Of a stretch of DNA of 43,137 bases, positions 31,295 through 39,643 are shown piece after piece. Under the pieces are notes generated by a model that saw nothing but the letters and a program-made list of their open reading frames with translations, was not told where the DNA came from and searched no databases. Numbering within the stretch: position 1 is the first letter of the stretch; each line of letters starts with the position of its first letter. A program made the position numbers and the translations under genes. This stretch comes from Christensenella sp. UBA4247 (GTDB lineage Bacteria; Bacillota; Clostridia; Christensenellales; CAG-1252). The stretch spans positions 9,711 through 52,847 of the forward strand of contig DGWX01000001.1 of the NCBI GenBank assembly GCA_002395405.1, written 5' to 3'.

Positions 31295-32323
31295 ATGGAT
31301 TGGGCGGCATTTTGGAGTAAGGTCAAAAACTTCTTCACGGGAAACGTTTGGAACATCGTTAAGTTTTTCGCAATACTTTTGATCGGGATCGTTTTGATCA
31401 AGATTTTAATGACGGCTTTGCGAAAGATATTCTCCAAAACGAAGATGGAAGCCGTTGCGCAGAATTTTCTGCTCGCCGTCGTTAAATTTTTCCTATGGCT
31501 CGTTTTGGTTTTGGTGCTTTTATCCGTCGTCGGCGTTCAAATCTCGGGGGTCATTACGGCGCTCAGCGCGGCGATCCTTGCGATCGGTATGGCGCTGCAA
31601 AGCAACATCTCGAACGTTGCAAACGGCATCGTCATCGTTGCGAACAAAATGTTTAAGAAAGGAGACTATATCATCGTGGACGGGCAGGAAGGATCGATCG
31701 TTGAGATCAATTTTCTGTTTACCACGCTTTATACTCCCGACAATAAAAAGATTACGATCCCGAATTCCACGATCGTAAACAGCTCGGTCGTAAACGCGGG
31801 TGCCAACCCGAAACGCCGCGTAAATTTTACCTTTCCCGTCGCTTATGAATCGGACGTTGAGCTCGTTAAAAAAACGGTGACGGACGTAATGCGTTCGAAC
31901 GGGAAGGTTTATCTCGATCCCGAACCCTTTTGCAAGCTCAAAACCTTTAATTCGAGCAGCATCGACTTTTTCGCGAATTGTTGGTGCGATTCCGCCGATT
32001 ATTGGGACGTTTATTATTACGTTATGGAGCACGTTTATAACGAGTTTAAGAGAAACGGGATCTCCGTTCCATACGAGCAGGTCGAAGTTCGCGAAAGAAA
32101 AGACAGGGTGGAAATGCCGTTCGATCCCGCTCCGCTTCCCGAGCGAGTGGAGAAAGAACGCCCCGCGGAACACGATGCGCTTTCGGATTTGAAAAAGTAT
32201 TACGATGAAGCCGTTTCCAAAATGGAAGAAGCGCATAAAAAGAGAAAAGCCGAAAAGAAAGAAAAAAAGGCTGCCTCTTCCGCGGATTCGGCGCGCGATA
32301 AGCGGGATTCCGATCCGGCGTAA
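31295..32323 (+). CDS. mscS: Small-conductance mechanosensitive channel (MscS family)
   Basis: The 342-residue channel opens under membrane tension to release solutes on hypo-osmotic shock. Three TM segments are visible (about 17-42, 56-80 and 84-112). The pore-lining TM3 is glycine/alanine-rich (ITALSAAILAIGMALQSNISNVANGIVI), and the beta domain follows with FKKGDYIIVDGQEGSIVEINFLFTTL and TIPNSTIVNSSVVN. A charged Lys/Glu-rich tail of about 70 residues is an addition to the minimal family form. AGGGAGG precedes ATG 31295. Confidence 0.93.
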   Translation: MDWAAFWSKVKNFFTGNVWNIVKFFAILLIGIVLIKILMTALRKIFSKTKMEAVAQNFLLAVVKFFLWLVLVLVLLSVVGVQISGVITALSAAILAIGMALQSNISNVANGIVIVANKMFKKGDYIIVDGQEGSIVEINFLFTTLYTPDNKKITIPNSTIVNSSVVNAGANPKRRVNFTFPVAYESDVELVKKTVTDVMRSNGKVYLDPEPFCKLKTFNSSSIDFFANCWCDSADYWDVYYYVMEHVYNEFKRNGISVPYEQVEVRERKDRVEMPFDPAPLPERVEKERPAEHDALSDLKKYYDEAVSKMEEAHKKRKAEKKEKKAASSADSARDKRDSDPA

Positions 32324-32453
32324 TCGATTCAAGCGTAGTCCGGGAAAACGGTGAGCGGCTCCTTGCGGGGCGCTCTGCCACGCGGATCTTTTTTGAGAAA
32401 ATCATACGCTTTTTCTTTGCGCGATCGAATGCGGCAGCGTAGCGTTCGAAAAC

Positions 32454-32481
32454 AAAAAAGGGCGCGGTTCTATCCGTGCCC
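32454..32481 (-). terminator. Terminator of the minus-strand unknown gene
   Basis: On minus, GGGCACGG/CCGCGCCC (complement of 32474-32481 and 32460-32467) with one mismatch, followed by six T. It lies 30 bp past the stop at 32513. The rest of 32324-32512 shows no gene; a second small hairpin, GCCTTTT/AAAAGGC, lies around 32484-32500. Confidence 0.78.
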
Positions 32482-32512
32482 AAGCCTTTTTGTAAAAGGC
32501 GGAAATGAATTC

Positions 32513-33229
32513 TTATTCTCCTTCCGAAACGAATACGCCTGTGTTTTCGTCTTCACACGTTGGGTAAAACGCCCAATTCCCCTCGGGCGGAAGGTCTCTT
32601 ACGCCATCTACGCCGTAATACACTTTTTCCTCTTCCTCATTCTCGGAAACTCCGAGATAGTACGCGCCTTCGTCCGTCTGGATCTTTGCCCATCGAGTGC
32701 TTGGTAAAACGTCTTCAAAAAGAGTAATCGGCTCCCCGCTTTCGATGAGCTTTTTCGCTTTATCTTTTCTTGATTCCGTTTTCGTTTCTTGTACTTCGTT
32801 TATGCCGAAACGTTCGGATAAATCTTCGGTTTCCTTTTCTTTTTCCGTAGCGACCTCTTCGACTGCCGATCTTTCCTTTTCCGCGCTTTCGATCTCTCCT
32901 TTTTCTTCGATAAGAGCCTCTTCTTCGGCGTTTTTTCGGGCGTTTTCCGCGCTTTCGATCAATTTCCATCGAGTCAGAGCTTCGTTTGCGCAGCCGATGG
33001 CGCCGAAAAAGTATTTTTCGCTCTTTTCGGCAAGAACCGCGATTTCTCGGATCGGAGCCGAGAGAGGCGCCTTCCACGTCCCGTTTTCACATTCGGCGAT
33101 CGCTCCGTTTACGGTAGCTGCGAGAACGTGAAGCTCCTTTTTTACTCGGATCTCGATCCTTTCTTTTGCAGTCACCGTGCAAAAATCGATTTCGGAACCG
33201 CTTTTCAAAATCATCTTTTTTTGAAACAT
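32513..33229 (-). CDS. Unknown protein with central charged coiled coil, 238 aa
   Basis: I do not recognise this family. The N-terminal 90 residues are mixed alpha/beta with an aliphatic pattern (EIRVKKELHVLAATVNGAIAE). Residues about 95-165 are a Glu/Lys-rich coiled coil. The C-terminal 65 residues are a compact acidic segment with aromatic residues (STRWAKIQTDEGAYYLGV, GNWAFYPTCED). There is no signal peptide or TM helix, so it should be cytoplasmic. GGAGGAAAA precedes ATG 33229; an upstream in-frame ATG has no SD. It is divergent from the next lipoprotein gene; the shared 170 bp holds a GGGGCG-TT-CGCCCC palindrome at 33262-33275. Confidence 0.75.
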   Translation of the reverse strand: MFQKKMILKSGSEIDFCTVTAKERIEIRVKKELHVLAATVNGAIAECENGTWKAPLSAPIREIAVLAEKSEKYFFGAIGCANEALTRWKLIESAENARKNAEEEALIEEKGEIESAEKERSAVEEVATEKEKETEDLSERFGINEVQETKTESRKDKAKKLIESGEPITLFEDVLPSTRWAKIQTDEGAYYLGVSENEEEEKVYYGVDGVRDLPPEGNWAFYPTCEDENTGVFVSEGE

Positions 33230-33318
33230 ATTTTCCTCCGATGCGGGCAATATTGTAAGAGGGGGCGTTCGCCCCGCGCGCCGTAGCGTGTATCCCGCCA
33301 ATTTATTTCTTAAAATAA

Positions 33319-33347
33319 TTGCAATATTTGCTTTTATATACTATAAT
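33319..33347 (+). promoter_or_regulatory. Promoter of the 479-residue lipoprotein gene
   Basis: TTGCAA (33319-33324), 17 bp spacer, TATAAT (33342-33347) in AT-rich DNA. Confidence 0.78.
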
Positions 33348-33401
33348 TATTTATCGGGGATAGCATTTATTCCTTCTTTAATTCATTCGGGAGAATCGAA
33401 T

Positions 33402-34841
33402 ATGCGTAAAAAGTTTTTGTTGATTGCAATCGTGGCGCTTGTTTTGACTTGCGCGCTTACCGTTCTTTGTGCTTGCGAAAGCTATAAAGCGTCCGCCGTA
33501 AAACCCGTTGGGGATAAAAACGCGGTCGTGGAAAGCAATGGCGGCCTCGTTGTAAAGCAGGGCGGCTATCTTTATTTCGTAAACGGTTATTCCGGTTATC
33601 TCTCGGAAAACGGCAAAGATAACTGGTTCGGCCATGTGACCAAGGGCGCGATCGTTCGCGTCAGCTATCATGCGGACGGCTCCCTCGGCAACGATTACGT
33701 CGTCGTCGTTCCCAAGAGCGTGATGGCGGATTCCGAGAACGTCGGTTTCTCTATTTTCGGCAACTATATTTATTATGTAAGTCCGAGCGCGGAAGAAGAT
33801 CGCTCCGGTTCCGTTCAAACAGATACCTTGCAATTTATGCGCACTAGGCTCGACGGAACGGGAACGCAGGTCATCTTGAATTGGGACGGCACTTCTGTCA
33901 AGTACAAGTACACTCCTTCTTCTCTCGTTTATTTCGACAGCGCGAACAGCAAACTTTACAGCAAGAGCTTGTCCGTTAAGAAATTCAAGAAGAACGATAA
34001 GGGAACTTGTATTGCGGATAAAGTTACGAGCGTTTACTTCCCGCCGTGTGATTCTTACGATCCCGCCTCTAAGGAAAAGAACGTAAACGAGTACGTTCTT
34101 TACACCAAATCTTCGGAAGACGCTTACGAGTACGGAAATACTCTCTATATCGCGCATTCTTCCGGAAAGGATGAAAAAGTTTTGATCGGAGCGGATAGCT
34201 ATGAAAGCGGGAAATACAGCGTCAGCGTTCTTTCCTCTTCCGTTTCGGGCGATAAACTCGCGATTTATTACACCAAAACCCGTTACGTAGGGACGTCTTC
34301 TTCCGGTACCGTGGTCGGAACGTTCGCTTACGAGTTCCAAGATAAAAATTTCGCGTTCGGCGAGGCGGCGGAAGTAAAGCTTTCTTCCGAGAGCCTTTCG
34401 AACCTTTATCCGATTTCGTACGGAGAGGGGATCGTCAGCGCGGGAAGCGGAAAAGCGGTCGTGTATTATACGGACGGAACCGCACCCTTGACCTTCGGCG
34501 ATCTGACGTTGAACACGCTTATCACCGTTCAAAACGGGATTTTCTATTACGTAAACGGAGACAACTACCTTTGCTATTACGCGATGGATAATTCCGCAAA
34601 CGCCCATTTCGCGCTCAACGCGGAAGATAAGGTCATGACTTCCTTTACCGGCGCGGAATATTTTGACGGATATCTCTATTTCATCGTGGACGACGATTAC
34701 GATTACACGCATCGCCTTTCCCTCGCCGGCGTCAGCGTTTATGACGATTCTTCTTTCGACTATGCGCGCATCGGGATCGTAACGAGCGCCGATCAAGCGA
34801 AGATGGATAAAGAGGCGGAAGAAGATTCCGACAACGATTGA
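33402..34841 (+). CDS. Lipoprotein with DUF5050-like beta-propeller repeats, 479 aa
   Basis: The signal peptide (MRKK plus hydrophobic 5-21) ends with lipobox LCAC (C25). The body repeats short strands of the type GGYLYFVNGYSGY, GNYIYYVSPS, QNGIFYYVNGDNYLCYY and FDGYLYFIVDDDY, followed by 'RxxLDGTG'-like turns. This resembles DUF5050/WD40-like propeller repeats found in clostridial surface proteins. The tail is acidic (EAEEDSDND). The ligand is unknown. ATG 33402 follows a GGGAG SD and the promoter at 33319-33347; the longer frame upstream crosses the promoter. A perfect terminator follows. Confidence 0.8.
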   Translation: MRKKFLLIAIVALVLTCALTVLCACESYKASAVKPVGDKNAVVESNGGLVVKQGGYLYFVNGYSGYLSENGKDNWFGHVTKGAIVRVSYHADGSLGNDYVVVVPKSVMADSENVGFSIFGNYIYYVSPSAEEDRSGSVQTDTLQFMRTRLDGTGTQVILNWDGTSVKYKYTPSSLVYFDSANSKLYSKSLSVKKFKKNDKGTCIADKVTSVYFPPCDSYDPASKEKNVNEYVLYTKSSEDAYEYGNTLYIAHSSGKDEKVLIGADSYESGKYSVSVLSSSVSGDKLAIYYTKTRYVGTSSSGTVVGTFAYEFQDKNFAFGEAAEVKLSSESLSNLYPISYGEGIVSAGSGKAVVYYTDGTAPLTFGDLTLNTLITVQNGIFYYVNGDNYLCYYAMDNSANAHFALNAEDKVMTSFTGAEYFDGYLYFIVDDDYDYTHRLSLAGVSVYDDSSFDYARIGIVTSADQAKMDKEAEEDSDND

Positions 34842-34860
34842 TCGAACTTTCTCGGATCTT

Positions 34861-34888
34861 GCCCGACCGTTTCGGTCGGGCTTTTTTT
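34861..34888 (+). terminator. Terminator of the 479-residue lipoprotein gene
   Basis: A perfect 8 bp stem GCCCGACC/GGTCGGGC with GTTTC loop, then seven T. Confidence 0.92.
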
Positions 34889-34991
34889 ATGAAATACGGA
34901 AAAATCGGGATATTTCGCGCTCTTCATATGAAAGGGAGAGAAGATTTGTCTTACTTTCTTGAAAAAAATATTCGCAAATCATAAAAAACTG

Positions 34992-35020
34992 TTTACAAAC
35001 AAATAATTTATCCATATAAT
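34992..35020 (+). promoter_or_regulatory. Promoter of the acidic zinc-ribbon gene
   Basis: TTTACA (34992-34997), 17 bp spacer, TATAAT (35015-35020). Confidence 0.8.
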
Positions 35021-35062
35021 AATGGCGAAAAGGCGATAATGCCCGAAAAAGGAGTTTTGCGT

Positions 35063-35548
35063 ATGCCGACTTATAAAAAATGTCCGCGTTGTGAACTGAA
35101 TTATATTTTGGAAAGCGAAGACTATTGCAGCGTATGCAAGGATGAGCTTCACGGGATCATCCCCGTTGAGGAAGATGACGATCTTTTGAGTAAGGTTTGC
35201 CCCCGATGCGGCGCGCCCATTTCGGAGGATATGGATTACTGCGAGAATTGCCGCCAAGATCTTCTCCGTTTGAAAGCCTTACACGAGGATGACGAGGAAT
35301 GGGATGAAGAGGAAGAAGAGGAAGCGAACGAAAATTTGGACGAAGATGAGGAGCTTGACGAGCCCATCGCGGACGATGACGTCGTGGACGACGAATTTAA
35401 GGACGAGGAAGAGGAAGAACCTATCGAAGATTACGAGGACGAGGAAGACGAAGACGCGCTTCTCGGCTTCGATACGAACGTGGACGACGTGGAAGACGAT
35501 TACGACGAGGACGATCCCGATCTTTTGGATGACGACGACGACGAGTAG
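35063..35548 (+). CDS. Double zinc-ribbon protein with very acidic C-terminal tail, 161 aa
   Basis: Residues 1-60 carry two zinc-ribbon-like units (CPRC...CSVC and CPRC...CENC, eight cysteines). From about residue 75 to the end nearly every position is Asp or Glu, without other recognisable motifs. It is cytoplasmic by lack of a signal. The tail may mimic nucleic acid or bind basic partners; this is inference. AAGGAG at about 35049-35054 and the ATG at 35063 set the start; the ATG at 35039 lies before that SD. It has its own promoter and terminator. The function is unknown. Confidence 0.82.
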   Translation: MPTYKKCPRCELNYILESEDYCSVCKDELHGIIPVEEDDDLLSKVCPRCGAPISEDMDYCENCRQDLLRLKALHEDDEEWDEEEEEEANENLDEDEELDEPIADDDVVDDEFKDEEEEEPIEDYEDEEDEDALLGFDTNVDDVEDDYDEDDPDLLDDDDDE

Positions 35549-35583
35549 CCCCTTCGTTTGTTTATTGAAATGCGCTTAAAATT

Positions 35584-35612
35584 CGCCGAGCGATTGTCGC
35601 TCGGCGTTTTTT
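35584..35612 (+). terminator. Terminator of the acidic zinc-ribbon gene
   Basis: A perfect 9 bp stem CGCCGAGCG/CGCTCGGCG (35584-35592, 35598-35606) with six T. Confidence 0.93.
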
Positions 35613-35639
35613 ATTGTTATTTCGGATATACTAAACGAT

Positions 35640-35840
35640 ATGTATTATTCGTATCACGCAAACGCGAAAAAATTGATCCGCGAAGGGCATTTGGTAGAAG
35701 CGCGACTGACGAAAAAAGGAAACGCAAGCGTTCTTCTTTTGATTTTCGATAATCATCGTCCGATGCCCGTAAAGGAAGAGAGGATCGCGGAGTACGCCGA
35801 GCTTATTCGATTGAAAAAACCGCCGTCTGAGCTTTCTTAA
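35640..35840 (+). CDS. Small conserved-looking protein, 66 aa, probably leaderless
   Basis: The sequence begins MYYSYHANAKKLIREGHLVE and has an aliphatic strand (ASVLLLIFDNHRPMPVKEERIAEY), which reads as a genuine small folded protein. I recall similar short clostridial hypothetical proteins but can give no function. TATACT at 35627-35632 ends seven bases before the ATG and no SD is present, so translation may start at the mRNA 5' end. It stands alone between a terminator and convergent argS. Confidence is limited by its small size. Confidence 0.6.
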   Translation: MYYSYHANAKKLIREGHLVEARLTKKGNASVLLLIFDNHRPMPVKEERIAEYAELIRLKKPPSELS

Positions 35841-35906
35841 ACCCGTGAATAGGGGGAGAGGGAGCTTCCGACGACGGTTTTATGCGTTTCGAATGCAAAA
35901 AGAGAA

Positions 35907-37595
35907 TTACATCTTTTCGGGCGCGGCGATCCCGAGAAGCGTCAAGGCGTTTTTCAAGACTTGGCGTACCGCAAAGGTCAAAGCGAGTCTCGCTTCTTTT
36001 TCTCCGTCAGGCGCGTTCAAAATTCGGTTATCGATATAATATTTGTTAAAGGCTTCCGCGATATCCACCGCGTGGCGCGTAATAACGGACGGCTCTCTCT
36101 TTTCCGCCGCAAGTTTGACCGCGTTTTTGAAAGAAGAGATCAAGGTGATCAGCTCGTGCGCGTTTTCAAGGCAGGTAAAATCCGCTTTTCCCGCGTCAAA
36201 GGCGCCCGCCTTTTCGAGCAGGCTGGAAGCGCGCGCGTGCGTGTACTGAACGTAAGGGCAGGTTTCGCCGTCGAAATTCAGAACTTTATCGTAGCTGAAC
36301 GTTATATCTTTGATCCGGCTGTTAAAGAGCGCGCCGAAGATAACGGCGCCCACGCCGACCTGCTCCGCGATCTCGCTTTTATTTTCGAGGTTCGGACTCT
36401 TTTCTTCGATCACTTTTTGCGCCTTTTGAACGGCGGAATTCAAAACGTCTTCAAGATAAACGACCTTTCCTTGGCGGCTGCTCATCGTTCCGTCCGCTAA
36501 AGAGACCATTCCGAAAGCAACGTGTTCGAGATCCTTTGCCCAAGGTTCGCCGAGTAGTTCCAGCACTTTGAAAACTTGCTTGAAATGCAAATTTTGCTGA
36601 TAGGCAACGACGTAAAGGCATTTATAAAAATCATATGTATTTTTTCTGTAATACGCCGCGGCAAGGTCACGCGTCGCATACAGTGTGGCTCCGTCCGAAC
36701 GAACGAGCAGGCAGGGGGGCATATCCTCTCCGACCTGAACGACTTTCGCTCCGTCCGAATCCACCAAGAGCCCCGCTCTTTCGAGTTTGTCGAGAACGGG
36801 CTGCATTTTATCGTTGTAAAAACTTTCGCCCGCGTAGCTGTCGAATTCGATCCCGAGCCGCTCGTAAACCCTTTTCGCTTCCGCAAGGCTGATCGTTTTG
36901 AATTTTTCAAAGAGCGCGAGCGCTTCTTCGTCTCCGTCCTCGATCTTTTTGAAATACGCTCTACCGAGATCGTTTAAAGAATCGTCTTTTTCCGCTTCCT
37001 CGTGAAATTTAACGTATAGCTTATGAAGGGCTTTTACTCCGCCTTTTTCAACTTCCTCTTCATTGCCCCACATTTTATAGGCAACGATCATCTTGCCGAA
37101 TTGCGTTCCCCAATCGCCGAGGTGATTGATTCGAACGACGTTATAACCGAGAAAGTCAAAGGCGCGCGCGAGCGCTCCGCCGATCACGGTGGAAGAAAGG
37201 TGCCCGATGTGGAAGGGCTTCGCGATATTGACGGAAGAAAAGTCGATACAAATCGTTTTTCCGTGGCCTTCGTCGCTTCTGCCGTAATTCTCTTGATCCC
37301 GCAAAACGGAAAGCAGCGTCGTTTTCGCGAGATCTTCCCTTGAAAACTTGAAATTGAGATATCCGTTCAGCGCAGTGCAGGATAATAGGAAGGAGGGAAG
37401 GGAGGAAGTGATCTCATCGGCAAGCCCGCTTGCGATCTCCACGGGGGATTTCCTGAGCGCTTTCGCAAATCGGAAACAGGGAAGCGCTACGTCCGCAAAC
37501 GCGAGATCTTTGGGGGGGGTTAAAAGAGAGAGGATCTCCTCTTTCGAAACGCCGTCGATATGGATTAAAGATGCGATTTTTTCGTTATTTGTCAT
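35907..37595 (-). CDS. argS: Arginyl-tRNA synthetase
   Basis: Class I synthetase that charges tRNA-Arg, 562 residues, normal length. After the N-terminal Arg-tRNA-binding domain comes the HIGH motif (KPFHIGHLSSTVIGGALARAF). The KMSKS equivalent is MSSRQGK (SLADGTMSSRQGKVVYLEDV), a variant common in ArgRS of Bacillota. The C-terminal DALR anticodon-binding domain contains YVQYTHARASSLLEKAG. The start ATG 37595 lies one base after the ychF stop and lacks a clear SD, so translation is probably coupled to ychF. Confidence 0.96.
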   Translation of the reverse strand: MTNNEKIASLIHIDGVSKEEILSLLTPPKDLAFADVALPCFRFAKALRKSPVEIASGLADEITSSLPSFLLSCTALNGYLNFKFSREDLAKTTLLSVLRDQENYGRSDEGHGKTICIDFSSVNIAKPFHIGHLSSTVIGGALARAFDFLGYNVVRINHLGDWGTQFGKMIVAYKMWGNEEEVEKGGVKALHKLYVKFHEEAEKDDSLNDLGRAYFKKIEDGDEEALALFEKFKTISLAEAKRVYERLGIEFDSYAGESFYNDKMQPVLDKLERAGLLVDSDGAKVVQVGEDMPPCLLVRSDGATLYATRDLAAAYYRKNTYDFYKCLYVVAYQQNLHFKQVFKVLELLGEPWAKDLEHVAFGMVSLADGTMSSRQGKVVYLEDVLNSAVQKAQKVIEEKSPNLENKSEIAEQVGVGAVIFGALFNSRIKDITFSYDKVLNFDGETCPYVQYTHARASSLLEKAGAFDAGKADFTCLENAHELITLISSFKNAVKLAAEKREPSVITRHAVDIAEAFNKYYIDNRILNAPDGEKEARLALTFAVRQVLKNALTLLGIAAPEKM

Positions 37596-37596
37596 A

Positions 37597-38688
37597 TTAA
37601 ACGTTGAACCTGAATAAAACGACGTCTCCGTCTTTCATTATGTAATCTTTGCCTTCGCTTCTGACCTTGCCTTTTTCCTTTGCAACGGTCAAAGAACCCG
37701 CTTCCATCAAGTCTTCGTACGACACGACTTCGGCGCGGATAAAGCCTTTTTCGAAATCGGTATGGATCTTTCCGGCGGCTTGCGGCGCTTTGGTTCCTTT
37801 TTGGATCGTCCAAGCGCGCGTTTCTTTTTCGCCTGCGGTCAAATAGGAGATCAATCCCAAAAGCTCATAGCCCGCTTTGATCAGCATCGAAAGGCCGCTT
37901 TCTTTCAGCCCGAGTTCCTCGCGGAACATATCGCGGTCTTCTTTGTCTAAGGCGGAAAGCTCCGCTTCCACTTTCGCGCAAAGTTTGATCACTTTCGCGC
38001 CTTCTTTTTCCGCGATCTCGCGAACTTGCTTTACGAACGCGTTGTCTTCTTTGTTTACGTCCGCTTCCGCAATGTTTGCGACGTAGATTACTTTTTTGGT
38101 CGTTAAAAGGAACAAGGAATCGTAGTACTCTTTCTCTTCATCCGTTGCACTTATACTTCTGCCGGGGTTTCCTTCCGAAAGATGGGCGAACATTTTTTCA
38201 AGCATTTCGATCTCGGGCAGATATTTTTTATCGCCGCTTTTCGCTTGGGTTTTGACCTTTTGGAGTCTTTTTTCCACGCTTTCGAGATCGGATAAAATAA
38301 GCTCCGTATCGATGATCGCGATATCGTCTTTCGGGGAGATCCTTCCCTCTACGTGCGTTACGTTCGGGTCTTCATAGCAGCGAACGACGTGCGTGATCGC
38401 GTCCACTTCGCGGATATGGGAAAGAAATTTATTTCCGAGTCCTTCGCCTTTGGACGCGCCTTTGACAAGCCCCGCGATGTCCACGAATTCAAGAACGGCA
38501 GGGGTAACTTTTTTAGAAGAATAGAGAGCGGCAAGATCGTCCACTCGCTTGTCCGGAACGGGAACCACGCCTACGTTCGGTTCAATGGTGCAGAACGGAT
38601 AATTCTGGCATTCCGCGCCCGCTGAGGTGATCGCGTTGAACAAAGTGGATTTTCCGACGTTTGGCAATCCTACGATACCGAGTTTCAT
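37597..38688 (-). CDS. ychF: Redox-regulated ATPase YchF / Obg-like ATPase 1 homologue
   Basis: A 363-residue P-loop NTPase linked to ribosomes and stress responses; the family prefers ATP over GTP. The G1 loop GLPNVGKST begins at residue 6, [22 protein letters not shown] is the G3 region, and the C-terminal TGS-like domain has [40 protein letters not shown] 38688 follows AAAAGGAG; a longer frame with a weaker start lies upstream. It is cotranscribed with argS on the minus strand. Confidence 0.96.
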   Translation of the reverse strand: MKLGIVGLPNVGKSTLFNAITSAGAECQNYPFCTIEPNVGVVPVPDKRVDDLAALYSSKKVTPAVLEFVDIAGLVKGASKGEGLGNKFLSHIREVDAITHVVRCYEDPNVTHVEGRISPKDDIAIIDTELILSDLESVEKRLQKVKTQAKSGDKKYLPEIEMLEKMFAHLSEGNPGRSISATDEEKEYYDSLFLLTTKKVIYVANIAEADVNKEDNAFVKQVREIAEKEGAKVIKLCAKVEAELSALDKEDRDMFREELGLKESGLSMLIKAGYELLGLISYLTAGEKETRAWTIQKGTKAPQAAGKIHTDFEKGFIRAEVVSYEDLMEAGSLTVAKEKGKVRSEGKDYIMKDGDVVLFRFNV

Positions 38689-38795
38689 TTTCACTACTCC
38701 TTTTGGCATAAATGCCGATCGTATTTCGTAAAATGTAAGGTTATTATACCCTCTTCGCGCGCGGAAATCAATTAAATTGAGATAAAACGCGCTTT

Positions 38796-38845
38796 CTACT
38801 TGCTTTGCAAGTAAGAGGTTTCCCGGAAAAAGCGCAAACGCGCTT
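38796..38845 (+). other. Hairpins in the uppP leader region
   Basis: ACTTGC-TTT-GCAAGT (38798-38812) and AAGCGC-AAAC-GCGCTT (38830-38845) lie upstream of uppP, followed by GC-rich DNA to the AGGAGG SD. No known riboswitch is recognised. The rest of the 205 bp between ychF and uppP shows no gene. Confidence 0.35.
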
Positions 38846-38893
38846 GCGGGGGAAAAAAACGGGGCAGCCGTCCGCGCCCGAAAAGGAGGATTT

Positions 38894-39643
38894 ATGAACT
38901 ATTTGAAAGCGATCTTGATCGGACTCGTGCAGGGGCTTACGGAGTTTCTCCCCGTTTCCAGCAGCGGGCATTTGATCCTTCTTGAAAAGTTGGGGCTTGC
39001 GCCCACTTCGGTTTTTTTTAATCTGACCTTGCATCTGGCAACGCTTTTTGCCGTTCTCCTCGTTTTGCGAAAGGACGTCGTTTGCCTTTTGCGCCATCCG
39101 CTTTCGTCCGATTTGAAATACGTCCTTTTGGCATCCGTTCCGACGGCGGCGATCGCGCTTGCTTTTTCTTGCTTTTTCCCTTCTCTGTTGCTCGGGAGTA
39201 TGCTTCCGTTCGGTTTTCTCGTAACCTCGATGGTCCTTCTCGCGGGCGAACTCTTTTCTCCCCGAGATCGCTTTTTGAAGATCGGGATCAAAAACAGCCT
39301 TGCGGCGGGATTCGCGCAAGGGATCGCCGTTTTGCCCGGCGTGTCGCGGAGCGGCTTAACGATCTCCGCTTTGACTCTCTCGGGCGTGGAGAGGGAAGAC
39401 GCGGCTCGCTTTTCGTTTCTTCTATCCCTTCCCGTTATTGCGGGCGGGTTTCTTCTCGAAGGGGTGAAGAGCGGGTTTTCCGTTTCCGGAGCGAACGGAT
39501 GGGAGATCGCGCTGGCGGCGGGCGCCGCGCTTCTTTCCGGCATTTTTTCCGTTCGTTTTATGCTTCGCAAAATAAAAAAGGGCGTGAAGCCCTTCGTTTA
39601 TTATACTTTCGTTCTTGGGATCGCGACTTTCTTTATCCTTTAA
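38894..39643 (+). CDS. uppP: Undecaprenyl-diphosphatase (BacA/UppP)
   Basis: A 249-residue polytopic membrane enzyme that recycles undecaprenyl pyrophosphate, the lipid carrier of peptidoglycan and other wall polymers; overproduction gives bacitracin resistance. Both active-site motifs are present: LTEFLPVSSSGHL (about 15-27, with the catalytic glutamate and serines) and VLPGVSRSGLT. About eight TM helices are seen. AAAGGAGGA precedes ATG 38894. Its stop overlaps the stop of the convergent acyltransferase gene. Confidence 0.96.
   Translation: MNYLKAILIGLVQGLTEFLPVSSSGHLILLEKLGLAPTSVFFNLTLHLATLFAVLLVLRKDVVCLLRHPLSSDLKYVLLASVPTAAIALAFSCFFPSLLLGSMLPFGFLVTSMVLLAGELFSPRDRFLKIGIKNSLAAGFAQGIAVLPGVSRSGLTISALTLSGVEREDAARFSFLLSLPVIAGGFLLEGVKSGFSVSGANGWEIALAAGAALLSGIFSVRFMLRKIKKGVKPFVYYTFVLGIATFFIL

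Noticed and set aside
32324..32450. Terminator for mscS on the plus strand
   Set aside because: GAGCG/CGCTC pairing near 32350-32373 is not adjacent to the T-run at about 32390, so no convincing structure was found.
33378..34796. 472-codon open frame antisense to the DUF5050-like lipoprotein
   Set aside because: Shadow of the plus-strand frame; the plus gene has signal peptide, promoter, SD and terminator, the antisense frame has none.
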